DNA of 64,000 nucleotides from Taudactylus pleione (taxonomy: Eukaryota > Chordata > Amphibia > Anura > Myobatrachidae), in NCBI GenBank assembly GCA_031769625.1, contig JAUIMM010000702.1, forward strand, positions 6,504,001 to 6,568,000. The letters run 5' to 3'. The notes beneath the pieces are model-generated. The model had not been told where the DNA came from. It did not search any database and saw only the letters and a program-made list of their open reading frames with translations. Within the stretch, counting starts at the first letter, position 1. The number at the start of each line of letters is the position of its first letter. Below, one piece after another: positions 1 to 10,639 of the stretch. The position numbers and the translations under genes are program-made.

Positions 1-383
1 CAATGACTGGTTCTGGAGGAGCCCTCTTCGGCAATGGCTGCCGCACATGCATGGTCAGCAGACCATGTATTCGCAGAAGCCCTGATAAGCATATCTGATC
101 TCGGGGATTTTCGCCACTACAGACTTTTTCACGCAAGGTCCCGGCATCAACTTTTAATTTATATGGCGAAAGAAAGTTTTGATATATTCTGCGAAAACAA
201 GTGGTATAATTCAACCTAGCCTAAGATATTGGTTTAATACAGGGGTGACCAGACTTTTGGAATCATATCTACTCATAAAGCCAAAAATATTTGATGTACC
301 GACTATGTACATTTGCTCGTGCTGTAGCCCGAAAAAGGTGGCATGCAAAAAGGGGTGTACCTGGTTGAGTCCTCAACCAGTCG

Positions 384-1126
384 ATAGCGATCGACAGTTT
401 GGCTACCTCTGATATATAATATAGATAATGCACTGCTGGTGCACAGCTCAGGCTCCCAAACACTATCAGTGAGGTATAACAACATTTGGGATGCAGGGAC
501 TGTCCTCTTCAGTCTATTGGTCGCTCTGTCAGCAGTACCAGCTGCCGATTGGTTGGTGTTGCCGTCAGTTATGTAAAAGTGAGGGGGCTGTGTTTGGTGG
601 CGGCTGATTGGCTGTTGCTGCCATAATTCAGACTAGCTAGGAGGGAGGGTGGATGAAGCGGCTATTGGCTGGCTCGTGGAGCTGTCACCCAGGAGGTAGA
701 ACTTGGGCACCTCCAAGCTGTCCTGTGTTTCCGTTGGCCTGACATGCAGCCGGGAGACTGATAGAAGATGCTGCTCGGAGTGTATTCTTCTTGTTTCCTG
801 GCCACAAGGCATGTGAGACAGCATGCGGCTGCAGCCGGCCGGTGGCCTCCATCTGTAAAATTGTAGTGGCACTGGGGGCAGATACCGCGCAGGTTCAGCC
901 CGCCCCTGCCCAGCAGTGATGACTGCACAGCGGCCATTAGGATTTAGCTTGATTCCTATTGGCTAGTGAATGGCACTTGACTGGGAAAACATGGCAGCCA
1001 GCCGAGGCGCAACACCCCACATTTAATTTCCGCGCAGCAGCCAATAAGTATCACAATGATTCTTATTGGATGCTGCTGGACAGGTTGCATGTTCGCAGTC
1101 TATCGCAGTTGACTGTTTGGCCACCT
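384..1126. repeat. GC-rich repeat bounded by a direct repeat, with CCAAT-box cluster
   Basis: A roughly 35-bp sequence ending in a TTTGGCTACCTCTG-like string near 384-412 recurs in the same orientation near 1096-1131 (TTTGGCCACCTCTG). Between the two copies the DNA is richer in GC than its surroundings and carries seven CCAAT or ATTGG motifs (near 518, 546, 606, 663, 956, 1039 and 1064). This could be an LTR-like or other repeat that carries promoter elements, but no coding sequence, TSD or LTR ends were established. The direct repeat is seen in the sequence; the promoter interpretation is inference. Confidence 0.35.
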
Positions 1127-1950
1127 CTGGTTTAATAAATATGAACTATAGTAAAGTGGAGGGAAATGTGAAAATGTATACAGATGAACCATAATGGAGT
1201 AGATGGAACAGGATAAAAATAAATGATAGTGACTGTTACATAGATAAATAATGTGAGATTGGACATCATTAAAAATTAGAATAGGCATAAAGATATAAAA
1301 TTAGAAAAATCTATTGGTAGGTAGACTGATTTCTGTATTTGACATTAAATCCCTTTTGTGTGTTAAGGAAATCATTATATTCCCTTTTTAATGCCTTTAT
1401 ACTGTTCCTTGCTTTTATAAAGCTTTTCCCACTAACTTAAGTCATTTCATCACATGAAATAACCTAAAACGCCCACAGAGTTCTCTGTATAACAGCTTAT
1501 CAAAGCAGGATTGCACAGTACATAACCCTGTTACAATTAACTACAAAACAATATATATTCAATTACACATTTGTGTGTATAAAAAAAAAAATATATATAT
1601 ATAATTTATTTATTTTCTTAAAATTAATTACGATGCTTAGGTGGTGTTCAGGCAGCTGTCTCCAACACGTGTGTAGTCTGAGCTCCAACTCTCACTTATA
1701 AGATCCTGGCTGTAACCTGACCCAGGAAGCGGGGGAAGTCATCTCTACAAAAGCTGATGAGTGGCTAGGTCTTCTTATATGTTAAATGGAAACAAGTAAA
1801 ACTGGTTTCTATTCATGAAATGACCAGTATCTGTGAGTCCTAAATGGTGAATAATAGATTTCTCCTGTAACAGTATGGTTAATTGTAGAATCCTTGTAGC
1901 CTGAGTTTTATATATGGTTTGCCATAAAAAATAACTAACTTCTTATGGTT
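1127..1950. other. AT-rich intron DNA, no gene seen
   Basis: AT-rich sequence with only short open frames and no recognised domain. It includes a short poly(A)/(TA)n microsatellite around 1579-1603. I see no transposase, splice-flanked exon or structured RNA here. Confidence 0.5.
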
Positions 1951-1955
1951 CTACA

Positions 1956-2017
1956 ACTGCATCTGCATGCGAAATGCAGCTGTGACACTGATGCAACGTT
2001 TCGCATGCAGATGCAGT
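1956..2017. repeat. Inverted repeat, 19-bp stem
   Basis: 1956-1974 (ACTGCATCTGCATGCGAAA) is the exact reverse complement of 1999-2017, with a 24-nt spacer. The surrounding sequence to about 2230 is rich in TGCATCACTGATGCA-type short inverted motifs, which suggests the core of a foldback MITE. No target-site duplication was identified. Confidence 0.55.
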
Positions 2018-2339
2018 CGTGCACACCAGAATATAGGCATGCCGCATATAATTTTAATCGGCAGAAGCTGCTTGTGCTAGCTATTTGCATCACTGATGCA
2101 TTTGAAGGGTAGATGTCACACAAAAAGACTCTCTGCAGTACCGAGTCACGCCACAGCACAACTAGAAGGGCTGTGTAACGCGCAAGGAGGCTAGATGTAT
2201 GTGGACACATCTGTACTGCAAACCTACAGGATAGTGGTCACTGAGATGCGACTGTAGCACTGAAGTTTTTGGGTATAACACACCAGCATAAGTACAGAAC
2301 TTTACTCATGGACCAAATGGATTTTATTGCCTGAATTTT

Positions 2340-2731
2340 AGAAGTCTAGCGTTCCCGCTAGGCTGTTTTAGCGCGGTGCCCTGCCCTCTTTCTGGAAGGC
2401 AAAAAGCGCCCTGCCCTAACTGCCTGCAGGAACTGTCTTCACCCGCGGGTTGCTGTGTCCCGCGGGTGAAGGTATGTGTGGTGACCTGGTCACCGCCGGA
2501 GAATAGATGCCGGGCGCATGCGCCCGGCATCTATTCTCCCTGTCTGCAGGACTTGGGGGCTGCCCGGCGTGTCCGTAAGTGCCGGGCATGCCCCCAAGAG
2601 TGACGAAAAGGGGACGCGTCTTATAGACACACCCCTTTTCGATGACCACGCCCCTTCCCGGACGCGCGCACGAAAGTGCCCTCTCTAGCTCTGGTGCCCT
2701 GCCTCGTGCTGGAGCTAGAGTGAACACTAGA
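2340..2731 (+). repeat. Dispersed palindrome-bearing repeat, copy 1
   Basis: About 390 bp running from TCTAGCGTTCCCGCTAGG to GGAGCTAGAGTGAACACT. The same sequence occurs in reverse complement at 20332-20722, so this is an interspersed repeat family. It is GC-rich and contains a perfect 42-bp palindrome (2498-2539) and a second stem built from CCCGCGGGT-type arms near 2449-2467. No coding sequence or transposase was recognised. It could be a non-autonomous DNA transposon or a SINE-like unit; the class is unknown to me. Confidence 0.75.
2498..2539. repeat. Perfect 42-bp palindrome
   Basis: Two exactly complementary 21-bp half sites meet between 2518 and 2519, with no spacer (left half starts GGAGAATAGATGCCGGG). 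The corresponding part of the other copy, around 20524-20565, has at least three mismatches in the symmetry, so the palindrome is better preserved here. Confidence 0.9.
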
Positions 2732-3538
2732 AGTCTGTTTAGTACGTGTTGTATTTTTTATATATAACTTATGATAAACACCACCTATATCGCTTGGAAT
2801 GCTGAGTCGAAATTTGACTGCATTTGGTATAGATGGCAGCTGTCTTGTTATGCTAAAGCACCTGCCCAATACTTTGCCTCCTTTCTGCCTTTTCTCGTCC
2901 TGCTAGCCTCATAGCTTGGTGTACTACTCTTTCACCTTTGTGGGAGCCTATTTCATCGTGTTTGCCTGTTTTGCAGGCTACTGTATTTCCTGGACTCCAA
3001 CTTTTTTCTTTATTTTTAATGATGACACTGTCTATTTATATCATTATGTATGTTTGTTTGGTATGTGCTCATTGGTAATTGTCTAATTTATTTTTGTTTT
3101 TTTCGTAACATTGTACCTGTTTGATTTTACTTTACCTATCCATACGGCATTTGTTTTCTGTCATGCTTTTGTGTTTGACGATTGTTTGTAATAAGTATAC
3201 TAAGCTACATGCCTCACAGAAACATTACTTCTAACATTGTATCATGTCCACTATTTTATTCCGTGTTTTTCTTTTGTTGTTTTTTTTTTTTTAAAATTAG
3301 TCTATTTATAGAAGAAAACAAACACGCCCTGACTATATGGTTCATGTGTTACCTGGGTTAAGAAAGCCGTATCGTACTGCTTTTAAGTTTCAAAAAAGCA
3401 AAGATACAAGTATATGCAAAAAGGCTGATCTCTGCATCTGATCTATGGTTCAGTATGTTCATATCTGGTATACTCGTTATTGTCAGCAAGAAGGTATATT
3501 GTACGGTACCCTGGATGACTGACATGCTTCCTTTTTCT
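2732..3538. other. Intron DNA without recognised features
   Basis: AT-rich sequence before the KLHL8 acceptor. It has poly(T) runs (for example near 3280-3292) and no domain-bearing reading frame on either strand. Confidence 0.5.
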
Positions 3539-3577
3539 CCCCCCCCCCCCCCCCCCCTCTTCCTTTCTTCCTTCCAG
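3539..3577 (+). promoter_or_regulatory. KLHL8: 3' splice site with a C19 tract
   Basis: The polypyrimidine tract before the KLHL8 exon begins with 19 consecutive C residues (3539-3557), followed by a CTCTTCCTTTC-type tract and the acceptor CAG at 3575-3577. A homopolymeric C run this long is unusual in a splice acceptor and is likely to be length-polymorphic. The acceptor assignment rests on the in-phase kelch coding sequence that starts at 3578. Confidence 0.8.
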
Positions 3578-3779
3578 GTGGATTTGATGACAATTCTCCC
3601 CTGAGCTCAGTAGAACGATATGACCCTCGTACTAACAAGTGGGAGTATGTTGCTGAGCTCACTACCCCAAGGGGTGGAGTCGGCATAGCAACTCTAATGG
3701 GAAAAATTTATGCAGTTGGGGGTCACAATGGTAATGCATATCTAAATACTGTGGAATCCTATGACCCCGTAATGAACAG
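3578..3779 (+). CDS. KLHL8: Kelch-like protein 8, penultimate coding exon (partial gene)
   Basis: A 202-bp exon flanked by AG and GT splice sites. It starts with the last two bases of a glycine codon and ends with two bases of an arginine codon completed at 17702. It encodes about 66 residues of kelch beta-propeller: a double-glycine blade start (GFDDNSPLSSVERYDP), a W at the usual kelch spacing, and a second blade start (YAVGGHNGNAYLNTVESYDP). The sequence resembles vertebrate KLHL8 closely. The known family role is substrate adaptor of a Cullin-3 ubiquitin ligase, with the propeller binding the substrate; BTB and BACK domains would lie in exons outside the window. No stop or frameshift is present, so the gene looks functional. 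The symbol is from recognition, not a database search. Confidence 0.9.
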
Positions 3780-3834
3780 GTAATTGTGCATGACTCTGTA
3801 TATTTACTCTTTAAGCGACTTGTAGCCATCTAGA

Positions 3835-5155
3835 CACAGGATGAATATATATAACAGAAATAAAGCCACCGGCGCTGCAAAAAAGGACCACCAAATATAT
3901 GTACATTGGTTTAGTGTTGTAGCAGGTGTTCCATGCTGCTGTCATGGTTGCCAGCCATATGGAAAAACAAAGAAAACAAAAATAACAGCGTTGTGGGACA
4001 ACTGAAATCTAACTAGGTAAAGAATAGAATAAATGATAAAAAGATCTAAATTTGTCCTTTGACATAGCTGATTTTTTTTTTTTAATTGCTAAAGTAGTAA
4101 TAAAAAATTCAATATACAACAAACATTGGCCAATGAAACGCATATAAAAAATGTACAATGTACTATAATAAGTAGCCAGTCAATCGGTGATACAATAATA
4201 AACACTGTAGCTAAAATTGTTGGTTATTTGAATCACCACAATACTTATATCAGCTAACAGTTAAGTGCTAGTTACTTAAGACACTGATAATTAACATCCC
4301 ATATGTTTTAGGCTCATTCTTATGGTGCTTTCTGTAGTATATTAAGGATCAAAGCACACACAGTTCCATAAACAGACTTGCCTTAAACGTATCTGCTCAA
4401 ACTTAATAGTCTGATGTTCCCTAAGCTGAATCCTGGTTAAAATTGGTTGCAATCCCCAACAATAGATAATATGTGGGATGGCAGTACTTCACTGTTAAAT
4501 GTGGACAAGATGTTTTTGATTCTTGAAATTAAAAAATGTCCCATGTAATAGTGATTTCTATTCACTCACCAGCAGTATCCAGGTTCCATCCACCTTTCGG
4601 CAGGGCCCTCTCGCTCACGCTCAGTTCCGGCTCATAACTCCCCGTAATGTGGGGCTTAAGTAAGTTAGCCTGGGTAGTAACTGTGATGTCCTACAACAGT
4701 AGGTACCAAATTATGGGCTCTACTAGCCCTAATACAGAGGCCGCTCTCTCCACACTGTCTGCTTGTGATTCCCGGCAGTGCAAGGCCCGAACCCGTGATC
4801 CCGGAAAATACCTGTAATGTCCGGCAGCATTGTACTGGTGAGCTGATGTAACTCCATGGGACAAGAATCACTCTGCCTCTCCAATACACCAAAGGCTTGA
4901 AAGATGATGCTGGGCAATTTGATAAAGGCTAAAAATTGCAAAGCAAAATATATGGAGTATCTCTTTAATTCTGCAGTATTCTCTGCTTTTTATTGCTTTG
5001 GACTTTTTGCTTTGGACTGATTGAGCAAACTTATGAGGCTAAAATTGGGCAAAATCTTTGCTCCAAACATTGTTTCTCTGTGTAACTATATTGACCGAGG
5101 TAACCCTAAACTTTCTACAATTAACCATTCTCCCATTACCATTATTCCCAAAAAA
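3835..5155. other. Intron DNA with AT-rich repeat-like segment
   Basis: No coding domain seen. The segment about 3840-4330 contains an ACAGCGTTGTGGGAC-like motif followed by AT-rich sequence resembling 23165-23470 (both with ATTCAATATACAACAAACAT-like wording), so it may belong to an unclassified interspersed repeat. 4560-4900 is more GC-rich but has no recognised content. Confidence 0.4.
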
Positions 5156-5159
5156 CATA

Positions 5160-5290
5160 GGAGGAGATGTATCAAACTTATGAGAGTGATAAAGCGGAGA
5201 TGTTGCCCATAACAACTAATAAGCCTCAAACTGTTTTTTTTTTTTTTTTGACTGCTAAATAAATGAAAGCTAGAAGATATGGGCAGTCAA
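5160..5290. repeat. MITE fragment (GGAGATGTATCAAACTT family)
   Basis: The left part reads GGAGATGTATCAAACTTATG and the right part contains ATGAAAGCTAGAAGATATGGG. The reverse complement of that right part appears in the related foldback unit at 5448-5562, so the two are members of one short non-autonomous family. This copy is interrupted by a poly(T) run and lacks the matching right terminal repeat. Confidence 0.55.
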
Positions 5291-5313
5291 AAAAAAACAA
5301 AAAATAAAAACAC

Positions 5314-5693
5314 TTCATTCACAGAACATGCCTACTACTGTGAAGTTATGATGCACACCTTCAAATAATCCATTTTAATTCCAGGTTGTGAGGCAACAAA
5401 ACATGAAAAACGCAAAGGGGGTGAATACTTTTGCAAGGCACTGTATATGGGAGATGTATGAAACCTTTTAGAGAGAAAGTGGAGACTTTGCCCATATCTT
5501 CTAGCTTTCATTTCTTTAGCAAAATCTCCACTTTCTCTCTAAAAGGTTTCATACATCTCCCATATACAGTGCCTTGCAAAAGTATTCACCCCCTTTGCGT
5601 TTTTCATGTTTTGCCTCACAACCTGGAATTAAAATGGATTATTTGAAGGTGTGCATCATTTCATTCACAGAACATGCCTACTACTGTGAAGTT
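5314..5693. repeat. Palindromic structure at the Tc1 left end
   Basis: Left arm 5348-5485 and right arm 5525-5659 are near-perfect reverse complements, with a spacer of about 39 nt. Both arms contain about 90 nt of Tc1 terminal sequence plus half of a GGGAGATGTATGAAACC foldback MITE (5448-5562). The arms are flanked by a 34-bp exact direct repeat (5314-5347 and 5660-5693). The right-hand half is the genuine left end of the Tc1 element; the left-hand half is an inverted duplicate. Confidence 0.85.
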
Positions 5694-6883
5694 GTTTTTT
5701 TTTTTTTTTTTTTTTTTATATTGTGAATCAAACAACATTTACGACAACATAACAGAAAACTTCAGCGTGCATAACTATTCACCCCCCTAAAGTCAGTACT
5801 TTGTTGAGCCACTTTTTGCGCCAATTACAGCTGCAAGTCGCTTTGGATAAGTCTTTAGGAGCTTGCCCCTGGGATTTTTGCCCATTTCTCAAGGCAAAAC
5901 TGCTCCAGCTCCTTTATGTTGGATGGTTTCCACTTGTGAACAGCAATCTTCAAGTCTGACCACAGATTCGCAATTGGATTGAGATCTGGGCCATCACTAC
6001 GCCATGCCAACACATTTAAATGTTTCCCCTTAAACCACTCGAGTGTTGCTTTAGCAGTATGCTTCGGGTCATTGTCCTGGTGAACCTCCATCCCAGTCTC
6101 AAATCACAGGCAGACAAACAGGTTTTGCTCAAGAATATCCCTGTATTTAGCACCATCCATCTCTCCCTCGACTCGAATCAGTTTCCCAGACCCTGCTGCT
6201 GAAAAACATCCCCCACAGCATGATGCTGCCACCACCATGTTTCACTGTGGGGATGGTGTTCTTGGGGTGATGGGATGTGTTGGCTTTGCGCCAGACATAG
6301 CATTTTCCTTGGTGGCTGAAAAGTTAAATTTTAGTCTCTCCTGACCAGAGCACCTTCCGCCATACATTAGGGGAGTCGCCCATATGCCTTTATACAAACT
6401 CAAATCGTGTCTTATTTTTATCACTAAGTAATGGCTTTTTTCTGGCCACTCTTCCATAAAGCCCAGCTCTGTGGAGTGTACGGCTTATTGTGGTCGCATG
6501 CAGATACACCAGTCTTTGCTGTGGTACTCTGCAGCTCCTTCAGGGTTACCTTTGGTCTCTGTGCTGCCTTTGATTAATGGCCTCCTTGCCTGGTCTGAGA
6601 GTTTTGGTGGGCTGCCCTCTCTTGGCAGGTTTGTTGTGGTACCATGTTCTTTCCATTTGATGGTGCTCCAGGGGATAATCAAAGATTTGGATTTTTCTTT
6701 TTTTTTTTTATTTATAAAGATTCTTTTAATTTTTTTTTTCCTCATTTCACTTCACCGAATTAGACTATTTTTTGTGCAGATCCATCACATAATTCAGATT
6801 AAAAAAAATCAATACATTACAGGTTGTAATGTAACATAAAAGATAAAAAGCCAAGGGGGGTGAATACTTTTTGCAAGGCATTG
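5567..6883 (-). mobile_element. Tc1/mariner element (decayed, about 1.3 kb)
   Basis: The ends are inverted repeats: CAGTGCCTTGCAAAAGTATTCA at the left and its imperfect complement ending TTTTTGCAAGGCATTG at the right. Each end is next to a TA dinucleotide (5565-5566 and 6884-6885), the target duplication expected for Tc1. The length is about that of a full Tc1 copy. The transposase lies on the minus strand and is broken (see the pseudogene). The element sits within the KLHL8 intron in antisense orientation. Confidence 0.88.
5840..6745 (-). pseudogene. Tc1 transposase remnant
   Basis: Tc1-family DDE transposase recognisable in three broken pieces on the minus strand. The N-terminal helix-turn-helix region (about 6485-6690) includes TIKWKEHGTTTNLPREGSP, the middle part lies around 6242-6457, and the C-terminal catalytic part (5855-6091) includes DNDPKHTA with the second catalytic Asp, and the DGPDLNPIANLW motif. 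The pieces are in different frames with stops and frameshifts between them, so no functional enzyme of the usual 340-or-so residues can be made. The known role of the family is cut-and-paste transposition at TA sites. Confidence 0.88.
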
Positions 6884-6885
6884 TA

Positions 6886-7335
6886 ATTAGCTCCTAAACA
6901 TAAGAACTGTACAGTATTGCTCCTGAATAAATGAGCTTGTATATATCCTGGCCTCAAGATTTAACGCTCTCCTTGGTACACACGTTGCAGGTGAGATACA
7001 GATCTCCACAGAAATCTGGCAACATCAGAAAGCCTGTGTTGCATTATTCATCCCTTGTGCTTTATATCCATAGACGTGAGAGGATTTTGATGCTTTAGCT
7101 TTTCTTTACAAAGTTCTTGATTGTAGGTGCTTCCACAGTTTATAAAATATCTGCTATAATACAGACTCTCATTAAACCACTGATCCATTTGAGCCCTTTT
7201 CGGCTAAAGACAAAACAAAGAATTCACGTTATTTGACTTGACCAAAGTGCCATCTCAATGCCAAACTTAATGCTCTTTATGACCCTGACCTAAATATGCC
7301 ATGAACCAGTTGCTGAGCTTTTCTGCCCGCATCAG
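6886..7335. other. Intron DNA, nothing recognised
   Basis: AT-rich stretch between the Tc1 right end and the DIRS left end, with no domain-bearing reading frame. Confidence 0.5.
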
Positions 7336-8274
7336 ATGCATCCCTTCTTCCTCCGTTAGGGGGCACAAGGATAACACTGGGTATAGCCTGGAGAGGAGAG
7401 TCTGGGCACCAAATAGTTAAATGAAAATACCCACAAACCTAGACTCCCTCTCCTGTATACCCTGCCCCCAGCCATCGGTTTTAAGTTTGGTACCAGGAGG
7501 AGTTGAGCACGATTTTTAGGGGAGGCTGTATTAGATGGTCCCCCTGCAGTTTATTTGAATTTAATTTATTGTATTTTATTTAACTTCGTTATTCTTCTTC
7601 GGGTTCCATAGGGTCCACAGGAATTACCTTGGGAAATATACTTTGATAGCATCCAATGCACCAAACAGCAAAGCTTTGGAGCTCCCAGCATGTACTGGTC
7701 CCCCTCCCTATATACCCCAGCCACAGGCATTCAGTTGTTTCATTGGGTGCGCAGCTAGTCCACCTGTTTTAACAGTGGGACTGTTCAGGCAGTCTCAAGT
7801 TTTTTTTTTTGTTTTATTTTAATGTTAGAATTTAGTGGTGCTAGGTGCCGTAAAAGACTCCTACACTGCGGCTCCTACTACCACCGACGACACTGACAAT
7901 AGCATCTGCCTTGTACCACTGGGTTTTCAGTGGGGCTGGGTAGTGGGCTGAGGCCTGGGACTGCAGTCGGAATGGAGATGCAGGTAAGTGCGCTCTGCAG
8001 TCCCTTACCTCTGGTGTTGAGACGTATCAGGGGGAGCTGTGTGTTCAGGACGTTCCTCACTATGCAACCGGGACCATATTGTCTGTTCCCGGGGACGGGT
8101 GGTAGGACGCACTACAGCGTACTAGGTTGCGTCCTGCCATCTTGTAATGCAGCGTACCTGGCCGTTAAAAATCACAGCCTAGGGGAAATTGTCACTCCCC
8201 CGGCCGCTCCTGTCTCAGCCCCTCCCATTTTTTGGCATGTATATTGTGTACCTTATACCATTTGAAATAATATC

Positions 8275-9590
8275 ATGGCTGAAGGTAATGAGCAGGTGAG
8301 CTTATCAGTTGGTTTATCTTGTAAATTCTGTTCTACAAGCCTGTCTAATCAAGATCTGGACAGAATATGTTGTAGATTACAGGATGTATCTAATACATCT
8401 GTACCAACAATAGAGCCACAAATGATGATTATTACACGTGAAGTGCTGTCCTATTTGATAGGCAAAGCTACTGAGGTGCGAGCTCCGGCCGTGGTACCAC
8501 AGGCAGTACCCCAGGCTTTAGGGTACCCACAGCCTATGCAACATCCTGTATATATGCCTCCTATGAATCCCTGTTGGGATTACTCTGCGGCTCACTCTAA
8601 TCAGTGTATTGCCATCCTCAGTGTCTCTGCAGGTGGAGAAGCCAATGGAGGTAGTAGTCAATATGTGACACCTGACGAGATCTCGTCTTCAGCTTCTTTA
8701 TCCCATTGGATTCTGAGACTCAGAGCACTGAATCTGTCTATGAAATTGAGGATTATCAAGTTGTGGATGTTTCCTCTCTAGTTAGAGGGGTTAGAACTAG
8801 CCTCAACATAAAGGAGGTAGAGGAAGTTGCTCTGACGGTTGACTAACCGGTTTTTAGGTGTCGGTCTGTGTGTCTAAAGATTATTTTCCTCGGTCTGGGC
8901 AACTGACTAATCTTCTGGCTGAAACTTGGGAGACCCCTAATATGCATTTTCAGGCCACTATAAATTTGACCTCTCGCTATCCATTTGCTCCAGGGGCATG
9001 TAATAAATGGGAGATTCCACCAACAATAGATGTGCATGTGACAAGGCTGCTCAAAAGCGCTACGTTGCCGATCCTGGCAGGTTACCGATTAGAAAGATTG
9101 ACAATCATTTAAAATCAATGTTTTAGTTGTCGGGAGCGGTTACCAGGCCAGCTACGACTATAGCCTGGGTAGCTAAGGCTATGGAGTGGATTAAGGCGGT
9201 AGAGGAGTCTATGGTTGACCTGTCTAGAGAGCAGTGGTCTCGTCTTGGTCAGTTGCAAGAAGCAACTATGTATATGGTGGAGGCGGCGATTTGACGCAGG
9301 CGTCCTAGAGTCTAGGATCTCTGCCAACTCTGTGGCAGCTCGTAGGTCCCTCTGGCTTAAAACCTGGAAGGCAGATGCAGGGTCCAAGAAGGCTCTAGAA
9401 TCATTGCCCTTCACAGGGAAGGTACTGTTTGGTCCAGGTTTGGATGACATAATGACTTCCTTGGCAACACCAAGGTCAGTGGATTTGCCATCCACATCTA
9501 CCTCCTAAGAGGCAGCTATTTCTGTCCTTTCGTCCACAAGGTAGGGCAAAGAAGCAGTCCTCTGCCAAACAAACTGGCAAGAGGACACAG
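8275..9590 (+). pseudogene. DIRS element B gag-like ORF remnant
   Basis: A 168-codon open frame (8275-8781) starts MAEGNEQVSLSV and continues in other frames after 8781. Around 8870-9060 it encodes NMHFQATINLTSRYPFAPG and WEIPPTIDVHVTRLL, which resemble the conserved W, P and YP-rich part of DIRS gag ORFs. The equivalent segment in element A (13100-13190) reads NRHFQVSKRIAAFYPLP. There is no zinc knuckle. Frameshifts separate the parts. The gag label rests on position ahead of the RT and on similarity between the two DIRS copies. Confidence 0.6.
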
Positions 9591-9601
9591 CCCAAAGGCA
9601 T

Positions 9602-10483
9602 TTGATCAGCCATCACGTTCCTCAGGCATCTCAATCAAAGGCTTGTGGGCACAACCCTTCCTACAGAGCCGCGGCCTACCGGGAGTCTATTGGGGCCCTC
9701 CTGGAATTGGGTGTTATAGTCCCTGTCCCTGTGACTCAACAGGGAAGGGGTTACTATTCAATTGTGTTTTTAATTAAAAATCCTAATGGGTCACACCACC
9801 CTGTATTGCATCTAAAATCTTTCAGCAGATTAATCAAAGTGCCCAAATTCCTTATGGATACCCTACTGTCAATTGTGCAATTGTGTTGGCAATGGCGCCT
9901 GGGGACTTCATGGTCTCCCTGTACATACAAGATGTATATCTGCATGTCCCGATTTACAAAATCTCACCAGGCCTTTCTCAGGTTGGCAGTAGATTGGCAA
10001 CACTATCAGTTTCAGGCTCTACCCTTCGGGCTTGCCACAGCCCCTCAGGTATTAAACAAGATAATGGCGTTCATGACTGCTCATCTCAGACAACAAGGAG
10101 TCTGGATACTACCATATCTAGACGACCTTCTGAAATTGGTGCAATCTCAGAGGTTACAATGCCATCTACAGATGACCATTGTCTGCTTACAAAAGCACGG
10201 CTGGGTAATCAATTGGACGAAGTCGTCACTCTCTCCAACTCAGCAGATGGTGCACTTAGGGGCATGGCTTGGACAGAGTAGTATTCTTCCAGAGGACAAG
10301 ATGGTAACACTACAAACTCGTGTGCACACACTGCTTTGCAAACAAACCGTGTCAGTGCACTTGGAGATGCAGGTGCTGGGCTCCATGGTAGCCACATTCG
10401 ACGTGGTGGCTTATGCCCAGTTCCACTCCTGGTCCCTGCAGCGGTGGATCCTGGCCCAGTGGGATGGTCAGTATCTGATTTAA
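9602..10483 (+). pseudogene. DIRS element B reverse transcriptase ORF
   Basis: A 293-codon open frame with RT fingers and palm. It has YRESIGALLELGVIVPVPV, then FLIKNPNGSHHPVLHLKSF (motif 1 region), YQFQALPFGLATAPQVLNK (motif 4-type), and the catalytic box PYLDDLL at about residue 180. Both Asp residues of YLDD are present. The reading frame is longer and better preserved than that of element A. The RNase H part and the link to the recombinase are mostly gone after about 10640, so the element cannot be autonomous. The known role is cDNA synthesis of a YR retroelement. It could equally be annotated as a fragmentary CDS. Confidence 0.85.
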
Positions 10484-10639
10484 AAACCCAGATGGTACAC
10501 ATCTTGCTGGAGGTTCGCCTCGCCCTAGCCTGGTGGCTGGAGATGACCCATTTTGCTCCAAGTTGCCGCTTGACAGCCAGGCATTCTCGTGCCATTCAAC
10601 GGCAATCGGCCGCCCAGGAACAGATGCCGACTGTGTGAT

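Larger units (their letters stand above)
1..3577 (+). other. KLHL8: KLHL8 upstream intron segment (partial)
   Basis: No kelch, BACK or BTB coding segment could be recognised here on either strand, so this stretch is read as the 3' part of the intron that ends at the splice acceptor before 3578. The short open frames in it have no recognisable domains. It contains a GC-rich CCAAT-box cluster, an AT microsatellite, a short hairpin and a palindrome-bearing dispersed repeat, listed separately. The intron assignment follows from the in-phase exon at 3578; the upstream exons must lie left of the window. Confidence 0.7.
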
